Origin: Siphlonurus alternatus
Taxonomy: Eukaryota; Arthropoda; Insecta; Ephemeroptera; Siphlonuridae
Direction of reading: 5' to 3'
NCBI GenBank assembly: GCA_949825025.1
Contig: OX463781.1
Location: forward strand, 2,910,667 to 2,974,666
DNA length: 64,000 nucleotides
Part shown: positions 1 to 11,476 of the stretch, piece after piece
Layout: each line of letters starts with the position of its first letter
Position numbering within the stretch: the first letter of the stretch is position 1
Notes under the pieces: generated by a model
Told to the model about the DNA's origin: nothing
What the model saw: only the letters and a program-made list of their open reading frames with translations
Databases searched by the model: none
Made by a program: the position numbers and the translations under genes

Positions 1-813
1 CTCCATTATGATACGAAACTATTATTATGAAAAAGCAACATAAAATATTAAAAAATTGAAACATTCCAAAGATATTTTGAAAAATATATATTTTTTTTTA
101 TATTAAATTCATAATTAAGATATTTCATAACTAAATAATTTATTTTAAATTAAATTTTTAAAAAGGGAGAAATTTATTAAAATTATAATAAATTATTTTT
201 TTATTATAATCTACAATAAAAAATTACTAGAAAGTCTGCAACAATTTCCCGTGATGATTGTTGAATGTGCTAAACAAAAAAACGTCCTTGAAAATTTACT
301 TGATACATAATCTCAAGTCACGCGAACGTACTTGTGTGTGAATTTATCTCTTACAAATTTCAGGTAGCGTGCCATTCATTTCAAACAATCTCTAACTCTT
401 TATCAAATGAGTACCTATGTTATTATATGTAGAATGATAATCGCTGCCAACACCCCTTTCAGATTTATTGAGGAATTTAAGATCATTCGACTTGTATAAT
501 AACAAAAGGTTGGAACAAAAACGATTTACATACAATGTGGTAGCTCTTAACCTATTTTTTGACGTATAAGCTTGGTCCTACTACCCCTTTATTACCATAC
601 ATTAATCATCTTCAGAAATATGACGTCAATTAATTTAGAACTACATCAAATTAAATGAAAAAGCTTTAATATTTATTAATAATATATCAAAAGATTATTT
701 TCAATATAATACTGTGCTTTAACAGAAAAGCTATATATACTTATAAATTATGTACACATTTAATATGAAAAGTTAAAGATATAATATATTACACACTTAA
801 TCAATATTTTATA

Positions 814-842
814 CTCTCTCCTCTCTCTCTCTCTCTCTCTCT
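814..842. repeat. (CT)n microsatellite
   Basis: Short, nearly pure CT dinucleotide run of about 29 bases in AT-rich DNA. The first 800 bases of the window contain no other feature I can define. Confidence 0.95.
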
Positions 843-938
843 GATTTATATTGCATATTTCAATTACATTTTTAAGACAAAATGAAAAAGAATAAATTTT
901 TTCTCTAAACATTGCGAAGAATTTATTTTTTTAATAAA

Positions 939-939
<1 letters not shown>

Positions 940-983
<44 letters not shown>
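940..983. repeat. (AT)n microsatellite
   Basis: Uninterrupted AT dinucleotide run of about 44 bases. Confidence 0.95.
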
Positions 984-987
<4 letters not shown>

Positions 988-1283
988 AATATACGAGTTG
1001 CTACAATCAAATGCCTTACTAAACCATTTTGCAGTGCAAGCATTTATTAAATATATACAACGAGCAAAAATTACATTTCATTTTTTTTTTAAATGTAGCT
1101 ATTTTTTACAACTTTACTGCCAATACGTGAGATGAGGTGGTCTACTGAGCCTCATGTAATTATTTTACTTTACAAAATACACAATATAAAAACAGAATTT
1201 GTGTCTACTTCTATACTGCGATTTATAGTTTTTTTGTTCTTATTACATTGTTCTTTAAATTTTAATTATTACCTTATAACACT

Positions 1284-1410
1284 ATGGCCGTCAGTTGCAG
1301 TCAACCTATCCTAATCGGAGAATTATCCGAGAAATTTAATGTTAATTAGTAAATAACCCACGGATAATCCTCAGATTATTCTCGGATAGGTGGCTGCAAC
1401 TTACGACCAT
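1284..1410. mobile_element. Short inverted-repeat element (MITE-like), 127 bp
   Basis: The left end ATGGCCGTCAGTTGCAGTCA is matched by the reverse complement of the right end (ATGGTCGTAAGTTGCAGCCA), followed by CCTATCC on both arms. The inner arms also pair (CGGAGAATTATCCG with CGGATAATC). No coding capacity and no clear target duplication. It is a single copy here, so the family is unassigned. Confidence 0.7.
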
Positions 1411-1529
1411 TAGAATGTATATCAAAACCTCTTTTTTTTTTTTTTTTTAATTCGTCACTTTACAAAATATATTACAATACAGTTGTCTCTTCGGAAAATT
1501 TCCCTTTATAGTCTTCTTTAATCACTTAA

Positions 1530-1913
1530 GGTAGAGATAACGCCGATCAGCTGTTCGACGTACTCTCCTTTGATTAACATGTAGACCTTAGAAAATTCAC
1601 AAAAATTCTGATTTTTTTTTTGAGAGGCAGATATTGGTGCCTAAAAGCCATAAAAAAAGTTTCAAAACAATTTAACGAGCTGATATTTTTTTCATAAGGT
1701 TTGTCTCTCCATGGGAAAGCCCTATGCTGAAAATTAAAAAAAAAATAATTAAAAAAAAAAATCGGCTCGTTAAATTGTTTTTAAATTTTTCTATGGCTTT
1801 TAGGCACTAATATCTGCCTGTCAAAAAATTTTCAGAATTTTTGTGAATTTGATAAGGTTTACATGTTAATCAAAGGAGAGTACGTCGAACAGCTGATCGG
1901 CGTTATCTCTACC
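1530..1913. mobile_element. Family A MITE (A1), TTAA-flanked foldback, inserted in C1
   Basis: It begins GGTAGAGATAACGCCGATC and ends with its inverse, CGGCGTTATCTCTACC. The inverted repeat continues inward through ACATGTTAATC and AAAGCCATA on both arms, so most of the 384 bp can fold back. It is flanked by TTAA (1526-1529) on the left and a mutated ATAA (1914-1917) on the right. A 4-bp TTAA duplication is the hallmark of piggyBac-type transposition, although the terminal bases are not the usual CCC. No transposase is encoded. Subtype I, with A4, A5 and A6. Confidence 0.88.
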
Positions 1914-1966
1914 ATAATTACCATATACCCAGCAAAACTAACACATAGCGATAACAAGGTTACAAG

Positions 1967-2120
1967 CAGGGCGGAGATCCAAAGATTGGGGGTGGGGGGC
2001 GATTGCCCCCCAAAAGATCATAAAATACATTGAAAGTGTTATACCACCCCCCATTTCAAATTTTAACATTGCAAGATAGTGCACTCCCCTTCCCACAGAG
2101 CCGATCTGAATCCGCCCTTG
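1967..2120. mobile_element. Family F hAT-like miniature element (F1) inserted in C1
   Basis: The ends CAGGGCGGAGATCC and GAATCCGCCCTTG are degenerate versions of the CAGGGGCGGATCC end. The interior carries G/C homopolymers (GGGGGTGGGGGGC). The flanks GTTACAAG (1959-1966) and GCTGCATG (2121-2128) are a possible eroded 8-bp duplication with 5 of 8 matches. The family C consensus reads AAGGCTGCAAGTGGG at this spot, which supports insertion into C1. No coding capacity. Confidence 0.6.
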
Positions 2121-2437
2121 GCTGCATGCAAGTGGGAAAATTTCCAAGGCGATGAGTGTACCTCAGAGAAAGCTGTGTTCGTCACGATGATCGGCTGCAA
2201 GACTAATAATATCAAAGCGACACAATCAAGGAGTCAGCTGAGAGTCTGCTGACTAAGAATAGTTTCGTGCGACGTTCACGCATCTCCCTGGCTGAAGAGG
2301 GGGGAGGGGACAATGCGTAGCAAAACGAGCCAAGCTTTCCCAACAACAACAAAAACAAAATGAACTTTAATTACGTGTATCATTGGAACCACGAAGGAGT
2401 TATATCCAGAAATATCAACATGCAGGTTTTAAGTTAA

Positions 2438-2861
2438 AACCGGGTCTACATGGCGACAACGGAGATGCGACGTGATTTCAAAGCTGTAAAATCTTATGCA
2501 GCGAGCAAATATACGCGTTAATTACGATGCTCATTTTTTAAGTTTAAATGAAATCTAAATTATACAACTGATGCTAATTTAAAGTAATATTATATAATTT
2601 ATATTTCATTATGTTGTCTTACTCTTTGTTTATCTGCTAATTCAAATACTAAACAATACCTTTTTTCCCTCTTTCTCGAGCTTCAGCTAGCTCATTGAGG
2701 TGTAAACAAAATTTTGTATATAAAAAAATATGTATTATGTGAATTTGTAATAAATACAAAACAAACAAAAAATCTTCAAATATGGCCATCAATGGATGTT
2801 ACAGAAAGTGCGCAATATTTGCTTTGCGTCACATGATAAAAATTGTCATGTGAAACCGCCT
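2438..2861 (-). mobile_element. Family N MITE (N3), interrupted
   Basis: The left part (ACAACGGAGATGCGACG, then GCAGCGAGCAAAT) and right part (CAAATATGGCCATCAATGG, then AAAATTGTCATGTGAAACCG) match, in reverse orientation, the intact copy N1 at 51210-51421. About 245 bp of unrelated AT-rich DNA (roughly 2535-2778) separates the halves, so the copy is interrupted or carries an unidentified insert. TTAA lies on the left (2434-2437) and TTTA on the right. Non-coding. Confidence 0.65.
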
Positions 2862-2908
2862 TTATCTTGGTTAATTACTGTGCCATATAATACTGATAAT
2901 GATAACCA

Positions 2909-3121
2909 TGGTTAGTGACAACAGAACTTTACTCCTGCTTTGTTTGTAGACGTTACCACGCAGTCTATGGAGACGTGGTGAACCAAAACTATTTTGATAT
3001 TGATAGACTGGGTGCTCTTCTTACATCTCCCAAAATTACAAATCTACATCTCTCTGTCTATTGAAGCTGCAGCTCTAGCAAGTGAGGCAGGAGTAACGTT
3101 CGTGCTAGCCAGACGTGTACA
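2909..3121 (+). mobile_element. Family Z MITE (Z1)
   Basis: About 170 bases from GACGTTACCACGCAGTC to CAGGAGTAACGTTCGTGC match, in inverse orientation, the copy at 19874-20090. The family ends are near TGTACACCTCTGGACA and are better preserved in the second copy. The left end here is eroded. Non-coding; superfamily unresolved. Confidence 0.65.
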
Positions 3122-4534
3122 ATATATAAGTGGCACGTTGTTTAAGTAGAGTATTGAAGTATGTAATTTAATGTGTATTTTATGTGCATGCATTTGCTAT
3201 AATTATGCAGATATACTTGACAAGTTGTTCAGTTAAATACAAAAGAATGTGTTAATATATGTTATTTATATATTCTACGAATACAGAAATTATCAAATTA
3301 TGTAACAAATTTAAAAGTAAAGAGAGTATTGAATTATATAGTCAATATAGTGAAGTAAACATCGTATTTTGGCAATTTATAAATAAATTCTGTTAATGAG
3401 TTAAATATTCAGGAAATTGGCTTTAGGTAAACAAACACACAGCCAGAATATAATAAAAAATTAAACTATATAAATTAAATATTATACGGTTATAATTGTA
3501 ACTTTAAACTATATTATATTGTGTATTAAATTAAGTTTATAATTTATGTGCTTTTTTAAAAGCTTTCTGGACCTCTGTCTACACTTAAAAAAAAAAAAAA
3601 AAAAAAGTTGCGTAACTAACTTACCTAATAAATAAAAAAAATAAAAATATAATTATACAAAATACAAACATTGAAGGAGTTTGCTTGAGTTTAAAGTTGT
3701 GCCCAAAACTTGAAAGTTACTCTCATCATACGATTAGACCTTTGACGAAATTATCTAAGAAGTCTTTTTACGAAAATATTTTACGACGGATTTTAGTTTC
3801 AATAATGAATGAGTCTAACGTCAAAACGGAAATAAATTGTGTACTCTATACTTGTGAAATTATTACAAATCTGCAGTATAAATATATGCTATAATAGAAT
3901 TAACACCTAAATTCTAGATACTAAATGAGTTTCCAGTACTTTTATTTTCCCCTTATAGTAAGGAAATGTTATGATTTTATTAGTACATTAAACAACTTAA
4001 CTGATCTTTATTTCCAATAATCTTTTGCAATTTTCAGTACAATTTTTGTACTGAATGAGTCCATTGAAGTACAAAAATTGTCCTTAAATTAAGTATTTAA
4101 AAGTTAAGTGTTTAATTTACATAAATATTAAATACAGTATATTATTTTATGAATGGTAAATTATATTATTATGAATGGTGTGTTCTTAAGTCTGTGTGTG
4201 TGTTATACAAACGACGAGACTCAAACCAGACGCTCTGTTACAAAAGTGGTAGACATTATTGAACAATACGTCTGGGGTAGAATAATACAGTATATAACAT
4301 GGGATGTATACAGTTGTACCGCTGCCAAGGTCTATATTTTATAATATGTACATTTACATAACTTATTTTGTGGAGTGAAAAAGACTGAGTTTCAGTTGTT
4401 ATCATACTTGTGGAAATCAACTAGAGTAGTCTACATGGAAAATTAATTTTCTGACATGCATGTTGGCAAATTTATGAATGAATAAATTTATGTAAAATAA
4501 TGTTATATTGATAATAATGTAAAAACTGTTATTT
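3122..4534. other. AT-rich stretch without a definable gene
   Basis: Contains a poly-A run (about 3587-3606) and a short hairpin at 4036-4081 (GTACAATTTTTGTACT and its near-inverse). Two 63-69 codon open frames (3685-3894 and 4153-4344) resemble nothing I know and have no convincing splice context. I see no further structure. Confidence 0.6.
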
Positions 4535-5028
4535 AATGGGGTACTGACCGGTATTTGAGTTAGCAATACTAGTAAAAAGTACTGTGAATTCTATGAAGAA
4601 TGAGCCCTATTAGAGCATTCTACGACAATTTGCTGATTTTATATGAAATTTTAAAACTTTTCTGATGATGTCATAACATTGAATCTTAAATGGTAAAATG
4701 CATCAGTTAACATTGAAAAAATGAAAAGTTATTGAGGTAGGAATTTGAAACCTTCATTATCGTGATTCTAGCACCTAAAACCCTTGCAAAAGAAGTTTTG
4801 GTTACATTTCAATATTAAGTGTGGGATTTGGCAATGTTAACTGATCTATTTTCCCATTTAAGATATATTCAATGCTGTGATGTCATTTTTGAGAGGTTTT
4901 AAAAATTCATATAAACTTAGGAAATTGTCGTAGAATGCTGTAATAGGGCTCGTTCTTCATGAAATTTTCGTGCCTTTTAAAATGTTGACCAAAAACTTGA
5001 AAGATTTTTTTTTGGTCAGTACCCCATT
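4535..5028 (+). mobile_element. Family R foldback element (R1), 494 bp
   Basis: It starts AATGGGGTACTGACC and ends with the inverse, GGTCAGTACCCCATT. Inner segments also occur inverted in the two arms (CATTCTACGACAATTTGCTG against AAATTGTCGTAGAATGC; ATTGAATCTTAAATGG against CCATTTAAG). A second copy of nearly the same length, in the opposite orientation, lies at 61130-61621. No protein is encoded. The target duplication is not evident. Confidence 0.85.
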
Positions 5029-5142
5029 GATATTATAGGATTACGCAGATTTTTGCTTTATTTTTTTGTATAATTTATAAGAATACTGCAGCCCCTGTTG
5101 TGATATAGTGCATTTGGTGCTTTGTTTATATACTGTGGTTCA

Positions 5143-5270
5143 CATTTAACTTGGTTTTCATCGTGTTTGTAACGTCTTCAGTCATTGGTGCATTGTTTGC
5201 ATCAAAGAATTCCATTGACCGATCCGATCCGAAGGACACCCGAGCGCTTCCGACGAAAACCAAGTTAAAT
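5143..5270 (+). mobile_element. Family H small inverted-repeat element (H1)
   Basis: The ends ATTTAACTTGGTTTTCATCG and CGACGAAAACCAAGTTAAAT are near-perfect inverses bounding 128 bp. The interior includes TTTGTAACGTCTTCAGTCAT and CGAAGGACACCCGAGCG, shared with four other copies (8967, 25563, 29227, 46046). An open frame runs through the copy, but the sharing is explained by repeat descent rather than by a gene. Confidence 0.85.
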
Positions 5271-5559
5271 ATGAACCTTTGTATATCCTCACACCATAAC
5301 TATGTCTATGCCCCACACAAAATGTTATTATATCTACGTACTATGGTGAAATAATAATTTAATTTTGGACTTATGTATGCTATAATTTAATAATTATTCA
5401 CGGTTTCAATAAATAAAACAATAATGATTTTTTATGCCTTGGTGTATCCAATATAATGTAACAAATTTCATAGCCCATAAACTTTATTGTCACTTTTTTT
5501 ATTTGCTTTTTATTTTATAACTTTTGTAGCAACGAATGTAAATTACTAGAAGAAAAAAA

Positions 5560-5719
5560 AGGTGATTTTATGTTCAGTTGTGGATGTTTTACGGCTGTGG
5601 TGGAGCGGAGCATAACGTCCCTTCCTTCCATTGTTGTCTGGGCTCATCCCCCCGGGCCCTGGCGCAACAATCAGAGTCACGTGACTTCAAGTCTCACAGC
5701 AACCGAAATATCGACTTAA
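5560..5719. other. GC-elevated stretch of unknown nature
   Basis: About 160 bases richer in G+C than their surroundings, with a CCCCCCGGGCCC block near 5650, a CACGTGAC motif near 5680 and loosely inverted CATTGTTG/GCAACAATC. It directly abuts the TTAA flank of element X1. No splice-flanked frame is convincing. Confidence 0.3.
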
Positions 5720-5918
5720 GGGGGGTCGTATATATACTGCCTTCGTATCGTATCGTATGGCTTCGTATGATAAAAATTTAGAACCGGTTCTAAATGAGAA
5801 ACGTACGATGTCATGCGATGCGATACGAAATGACGCTGTGTGCGTACACCTGATCGCATAGCTTCTAAATTTTTGTATCATATGCTGCGATATCATGCGA
5901 TACTGTGTGAGACAGCCC
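5720..5918 (+). mobile_element. Family X MITE (X1)
   Basis: Flanked on the left by TTAA (5716-5719) and on the right by TTAT. It contains repeated CGTATCGTATCGTATGG and ATGCGATGCGATACG segments and ends TGTGTGAGACAGCCC. A second, more diverged copy sits at 10523-10682, sharing GGGTCG near the left, TACGTTTCTCATTTAGAACC internally and the right end. Orientation is nominal. Non-coding. Confidence 0.65.
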
Positions 5919-6167
5919 TTATATTTTACTCTACAAACTTATATTTACATTCTTATAATTATTATTCATCACTATTCATTATTTCTTGTTACAAAAGTAT
6001 TGCTAAGTTTTTTAAGTATAATAATACAGTCATCACAAAAAAACTGAACTATAGATTCGGTGTTTAAAAAATATACAATGACAATTAAATATTTATAGCA
6101 TCATTGTGAAACTTAATTGTTATTTCAAAAAATAGTCTTTTTAAAAAAAAAGTCAAAATTCTTTTAA

Positions 6168-6556
6168 GGTAGAGATAATACGGATCAGCTGGCCCAATGC
6201 TAAAAAAATCCCATTCATAAAAATTATGAAAAAAATTTAAAATGTTCTCCTCTACATCCCCTATCAGTAGGTAAAATATCAGGTATGCAAAAACGAGCTA
6301 GTTTTCGAGTTATTAATTTTTAAAGTTGACTAATTTAACATGGAAAAATGGAACTTCCATGTTAAATTAAATTAGTTAACTAATGTTAAATTAGTCAACT
6401 TTCAAAATTAATAACTTAAAAACTAGCTTGTTTTTGTATACCTGATTTTTTACCTACTGATAGGGGATGTAGAGGAGAACATTTTAAATTTTTTTCATAA
6501 TTTTTATGAATGGGATTTTTTTAGCATTGGGCCAGCTGATCCATATTATCTCTACC
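6168..6556. mobile_element. Family A MITE (A2), subtype II, full foldback
   Basis: Perfect TTAA flanks (6164-6167 and 6557-6560) bound GGTAGAGATAATACGGATC and its inverse. Both arms run through CAGCTGGCCCAATGC, CCCATTCATAAAAATTATG and GATAGGGGATGTAGAGG to a central ACATGG region, so nearly all 389 bp can form one hairpin. This is the cleanest subtype II copy. A3 at 27118 is its sister, carrying an insertion. No protein is encoded. Confidence 0.92.
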
Positions 6557-6560
6557 TTAA

Positions 6561-7550
6561 TGCATTGTCTTCAACAAAGAAATTAGCAATGAGAGAGAGT
6601 TGCATATAATGACATTTTGATATTATGCACAATATTGAAACTACCGCCGTGTTAAATTTAATTACAGTTGAGGATATCAGCCACATTAGTGAAATAAAGT
6701 ACCTTTAGTGATTTGCTGTGGCTTTCCGCATCATTTTTACTTGTATTTTTCTTTTGTAGGGTGGAAAATAAATAAATAAATAAAATATCATAAAGGTCCT
6801 TTCAGATAATTCGATTTTTTTTTTTTTTTTTTTTTTGCAAAATCATGCCGTTGCGTCTGCCGCAACAAATGTACAGCCGTAAGAAAATCAAGGCAAGCTT
6901 GACTTTTTTTGCAAAAGTGTTGCGTCGTTGCAGCGTGATTATAAAAAAAGCTTAAAAGATGTTATTCTTTCAGTTAATTTTTATTCCTCTTGTATAATAA
7001 AATAATGAACAATGTTTTTAAAAAAGTGCATGTCATGTTTATTTTTTTATTTATGTCATGTACGTTATATAGCATGAGAGTATAATTCTTTGTATTAAGT
7101 TGCTCGTGCTTCAAATTTGGTGTGTCGCCAAATACAACATCATGATACTAAGTTTTTTATTTCGTTAGACACAATTCGAATGTAAATTTTATTTTATAGC
7201 AAGCACTATATTATAGAGTGTGTAATGTTTATATATATTTTTTATATTTAAAAATAACAATGGATACAAAAATATATTAACGTTTGAAACTCTCAAAAGA
7301 ATTTTTACTGTATTGGAAAATTTAAATAATAATCATTTTTCACTGTCAATTCTTATAATATTTTTTTTTTGTTCCAAACCTGCTCTTGACTTATTTTTAA
7401 GAAGTAAAATAACTGGAATTATAATTTAAGGAACATCTTAATCTTATAATTATTTACCGGTCACAAAAAAAGAAAAAAAAGTGATAATAACCTGTATTAA
7501 CATAATTAAAATAAAGTTAAAAATTATATAACTTGTTTGAAATTTTGTTT
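6561..7550. other. AT-rich stretch, no gene seen
   Basis: Holds an (AAATA)n-type tail at about 6767-6784 that could mark the 3' end of a retroposon, a poly-T run near 6816-6836 and otherwise featureless AT-rich DNA. Confidence 0.5.
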
Positions 7551-7632
7551 AAAAATTATTACTAATAGCTAGAGCATTTTATAAATTCATCAAAAATTAT
7601 TACTAATAGCTAGAGCATTTTATAAATTCATC
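7551..7632. repeat. Perfect tandem duplication, 2 x 41 bp
   Basis: The unit beginning AAAAATTATTACTAATAGCT occurs twice without spacing (7551-7591 and 7592-7632) and the copies are identical, indicating a recent local duplication. Confidence 0.95.
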
Positions 7633-7843
7633 AAAAATTTAATATTGTTTAAGTCAAGATTAGATATGTTAAGTCGAGTTTTGAATTAAAAATACTTTTA
7701 AGAAAATACAAAAATACAAACAAATAGGTTAATTTCTCGAGCATTTTGGCGTAACATTATGAATGTCGTATAGTATAGAAGGATTTAAATGAAAAAAAAA
7801 AGGTTTAATCACAATTAAATTACAGTGTGATTCTTCACTATAT

Positions 7844-8344
7844 TGGACAAAGTGCATGAACTTTTTTATTGCAAAAAGGAATAGAGGGTGCAAAGTTATG
7901 CTATCTATGATTTTTTAGAGCCTGCGCGCGCGGGAACTATATTTAATAAAAAAATTGAAAGTAAAGAGAAAAACATGAATAAATGCATCTCTTAATAAAC
8001 GGATAAGACCTAAAAAGGGGCGTGGGCTCAAATCCGAACTCGTCAAAACTTTTTACAAATAGGCCTATAAAAAATCTGCAAAAATTCAGGGTACTTACTC
8101 AAAGGATAGCATTTGTACTTGTATTGACTCTGTTTTTTCAGTACTAAATTTGTACTTATAAGTGTGAAAAGTACTGAAAATAAGGTTTAATTAGCCCATT
8201 TAATGTACTGAAACGTATAAAAATTCTTTAACGTATTAAGGTGACAACAATTTTACTGAAATCGAATTCAGCATCTAATAATTCAGAGTAATTTGATGCC
8301 CTTGATTCATTTCTGCAATAAAACAATTTCATGCAGGTTGTCCA
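7844..8344. mobile_element. Family G inverted-repeat element (G1), about 500 bp
   Basis: The left arm (TGGACAAAGTGCATGAAC, then TTTATTGCA and GAATAGAGGGTGCAAAG) mirrors the right arm (GATTCATTTCTGCAATAAAA, then TTTCATGCAGGTTGTCCA). Related copies lie at about 20270-20752 and 30999-31243, and a relative with different tips at 46331. The middle is AT-rich and non-coding. The target duplication is unclear. Confidence 0.7.
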
Positions 8345-8381
8345 TTCCACGTCAAACGTGGTGCTCAGAATATTACGAGGC

Positions 8382-8413
8382 CACGTGGAGACACGTGGTC
8401 AATAAGGCACGTG
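8382..8413. promoter_or_regulatory. Cluster of three CACGTG palindromes
   Basis: CACGTG occurs at 8382-8387, 8392-8397 and 8408-8413. CACGTG is the canonical E-box core for bHLH/bZIP-type factors. Nothing else here supports a promoter, so a regulatory role is only inferred. Confidence 0.25.
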
Positions 8414-8624
8414 TCGCTCACACCTGCCACTCAATTGTGACTATGCTCTCTCAGCACTGAGGTGTTATCAAATAAAAAATGACACCCTCAGAAAATTCAA
8501 CCCCCCTAGGATATTTCAAGAATTTTTATATTAAAATTCGCTTTTCAAATAAGCGTATTTCAATATTAAACCAACACCGAAGCAGGTAGATAATTTCACT
8601 CTTATGTTGGTCATTCCTGGCATT

Positions 8625-8670
8625 TGCCTTAATGGTCTGAGGGAACCTTGAAAACCTGAGATAATTGGGA
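8625..8670 (-). mobile_element. SINE core fragment
   Basis: GTCTGAGGGAACCTTGAAAA followed by CCTGAGA matches the hairpin core shared by the SINEs at 45.7, 50.7, 52 and 53 kb. No head is recognisable next to it, so this is a truncated or highly diverged copy. Confidence 0.45.
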
Positions 8671-8759
8671 CGGTGCAGGAAACATCCCCCAATTGTTGCA
8701 AAGAATATGAACATTTTTATTCTCTGGTTGGGGCTCCTAAATACATGCACATATTGGTA

Positions 8760-8920
8760 TTGGGCGCAATTCACGAAGCAGTTAGCCAGACTTCAAACCT
8801 CGTTTAGCTTAACTACGTTTCACTAGGTCATGTTTTAACACGTAAAACAGGTAAAGTTAAACGTGATTAAGCTAAACGTTGGTACAAACCTTGCTAACTG
8901 CTTTATTAATCGCACCCAAT
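8760..8920. mobile_element. Family J foldback element (J1)
   Basis: Ends ATTGGGCGCAATTCACGAAG and the inverse of the right end (ATTGGGTGCGATTAATAAAG) are followed on both arms by CAGTTAGC and then TTTAGCTTAA/TTAAGCTAAA. The whole 160 bp can fold as a hairpin. A truncated left end of the same family occurs at 35637. Non-coding. Confidence 0.8.
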
Positions 8921-8966
8921 ATATATACTGTATGTATATAATATATTACATATTACTCTGGATCAC

Positions 8967-9093
8967 ATTTAACTTGGTGTTCGTCGTGTTTGTAACATCT
9001 TCAGTCATTGGTGTGCTGTTTGTAACGAAGAATTTTACTGACCGAGCCGAGCCGAAGGACACCCGAGCGTTTCCGACGAAAACCAAGTTAAAT
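8967..9093 (+). mobile_element. Family H element (H2)
   Basis: Same structure as H1: ATTTAACTTGGTGTTCGTCG at the left, CGACGAAAACCAAGTTAAAT at the right and the shared CGAAGGACACCCGAGCG interior. It lies about 45 bp from J1. The 83-codon open frame across it is repeat-derived. Confidence 0.85.
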
Positions 9094-9240
9094 ATGAATC
9101 TAAAGTGTAGTTAGGGGTATAAGCACCCAAAAAAAGTGCGTGGCATACTGACGCTATGACTTTTAACATTTTTATTATTATAATTCTTCAATTTACTTTC
9201 TTTGGGAGTTGGTAAATAAAATGTTTAAATAATAAGTTTA

Positions 9241-9365
9241 TAGGCCTGTTCGTAAACCCTGCTCGGTGTACACTTTCTACACCCAATCGACCTTATATCC
9301 AATGTACATAAGGTCGATTGGGTGCAGAAAAAGTACACCGAGCAGGGTTTACGAACAGGCCTTAT
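9241..9365. mobile_element. Family T near-perfect palindrome (hairpin MITE)
   Basis: TAGGCCTGTTCGTAAACCCT is mirrored by AGGGTTTACGAACAGGCCTTA. The arms (about 57 nt) continue through GCTCGGTGTAC and CACCCAATCGACCTTAT with only a few differences, around a loop of under 10 nt. Such high arm identity implies a young or recently corrected palindrome. Single copy in the window; no coding capacity. Confidence 0.85.
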
Positions 9366-10157
<792 letters not shown>

Positions 10158-10522
10158 AAAGAGAGGGAGAGAGGGTGAATTCTTGGCATGCAGAAAAGGT
10201 TACATAACGTTATACAGTATATATATTTATAAGTATAGACTATTGTAAAAAAATAAAAGTGGCAGGAAGACGAAAAGATAATGCATAAAAAGAGAAGTGG
10301 ATTGCATCTTTGACAGCTCTATTGGAAAAGAGAAATGCCATATTGCGACAGTGCTTCAAGAGTGCTTATTTACTCTTCCCTCCCCTATATATGCATCAGC
10401 TTGTCTTTCATTTTCCACTTCATGTTCAACTTATTCAATGTAACAATATCTAGGGGCAATCACAAAGTCTTTACGTCACATTTAGAGCGCATGATTTTAG
10501 TCTTAAAAATTGTGTCTATTAA

Positions 10523-10682
10523 GGCGGGTCGCACGTATTTCTGCGATTGTACGTTTCTCATTTAGAACCAGTATTAAATTTCTTATCATGTGAAGGCATA
10601 CGATACAAAGCTGATTGCATATTTCCTTAACTTTATAATCATATGGGCTGCGAAATTATGTGCTCCTGTGTGAGACAGCCCT
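10523..10682 (+). mobile_element. Family X MITE (X2), diverged
   Basis: TTAA (10519-10522) followed by GGCGGGTCGCACG, internal TACGTTTCTCATTTAGAACC and terminal TGTGTGAGACAGCCC match X1 at 5720. The 160 bases beyond it contain repeated CCTTAAA/TTTAAGG motifs that pair loosely and may belong to a separate element. Confidence 0.55.
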
Positions 10683-10844
10683 AAAATCGAGCCTTATAAC
10701 AAATGTGGCCTTAAATCGAAACTTTCAACATTATGGCAGATCTTAATTTAAGGCTATACATTTTTAAGGCTTAAGTTTAGGCTCAATTTTAGACACTATT
10801 TCAAGACCTACCCTAAATGTAGCCCTATTGTGATCCCTGCTTTA

Positions 10845-11476
10845 GAATTTCGAAACAGTCCTTCATGGCACTTATATAGAATATTTTGGATGCAACACTG
10901 ATGAACTTTATCTCAATACAACTTAAATGTCAAAGTTCAGAATATATTTATTGTTAAATGATTTACATGTCACGTCGACGATTGAAAATTTATTATAACA
11001 GAACTCATAAAAACAAACCCTTCGCTATCAGTCGTCCACAGTCCGTTCAAGGCAATATTTTGCTATAACTTACAGCACCCTGTAATAATATAATACTGTG
11101 TTGTAGGATCCAATGCTTACAGTAGAATTTCCCTACAGAAATCATCGTCAGGTTGTGCTCATTCTGTCAATATTTAAGATTTTTTTTTTCATCTTTGTCG
11201 TGATTGGTAGATAAATTCAAGGTTTAATCATGAACGATCCAGATGAAAAGAAAAACTGACATACATTCGCCAATAAATATTATAAATCACACATAATTAT
11301 TGCCATAGGCGTTGAAAGAAGCTAACAAGAAGAGGATGCAATGAAAAATTTATGGTGATTTTTGTATTCATTACATGACTGTATATTGAAAACCAATTAT
11401 AAAAACAATATATTAATTAATAAAATTACATTTTTTAATTAACAGCTAAAATATATTATTTATTAAATTGATATAA
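10845..11476. other. AT-rich stretch, no gene seen
   Basis: Mixed AT-rich DNA with a poly-T run near 11180. No inverted repeat, splice-flanked frame or RNA gene was seen. Confidence 0.45.

Larger units (their letters stand above)
1477..2161. mobile_element. Family C MITE (C1), split by two insertions
   Basis: The left end (ACAGTTGTCTCTTCGG, then AAAATTTCCC) and right end (AAATTTCCAAGGCGATGAG) match the family C ends seen at 18842-18959 and 44370-44494. Removing the A1 insertion with one TTAA (388 bp) and the F1 insertion with its 8-bp duplication (162 bp) leaves about 135-140 bp, close to the intact copies (118 and 126 bp). Family C is a small foldback with ends near TACACTCGTYGCCTTGG and no coding capacity. 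Its superfamily is not clear from the flanks. Confidence 0.75.
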
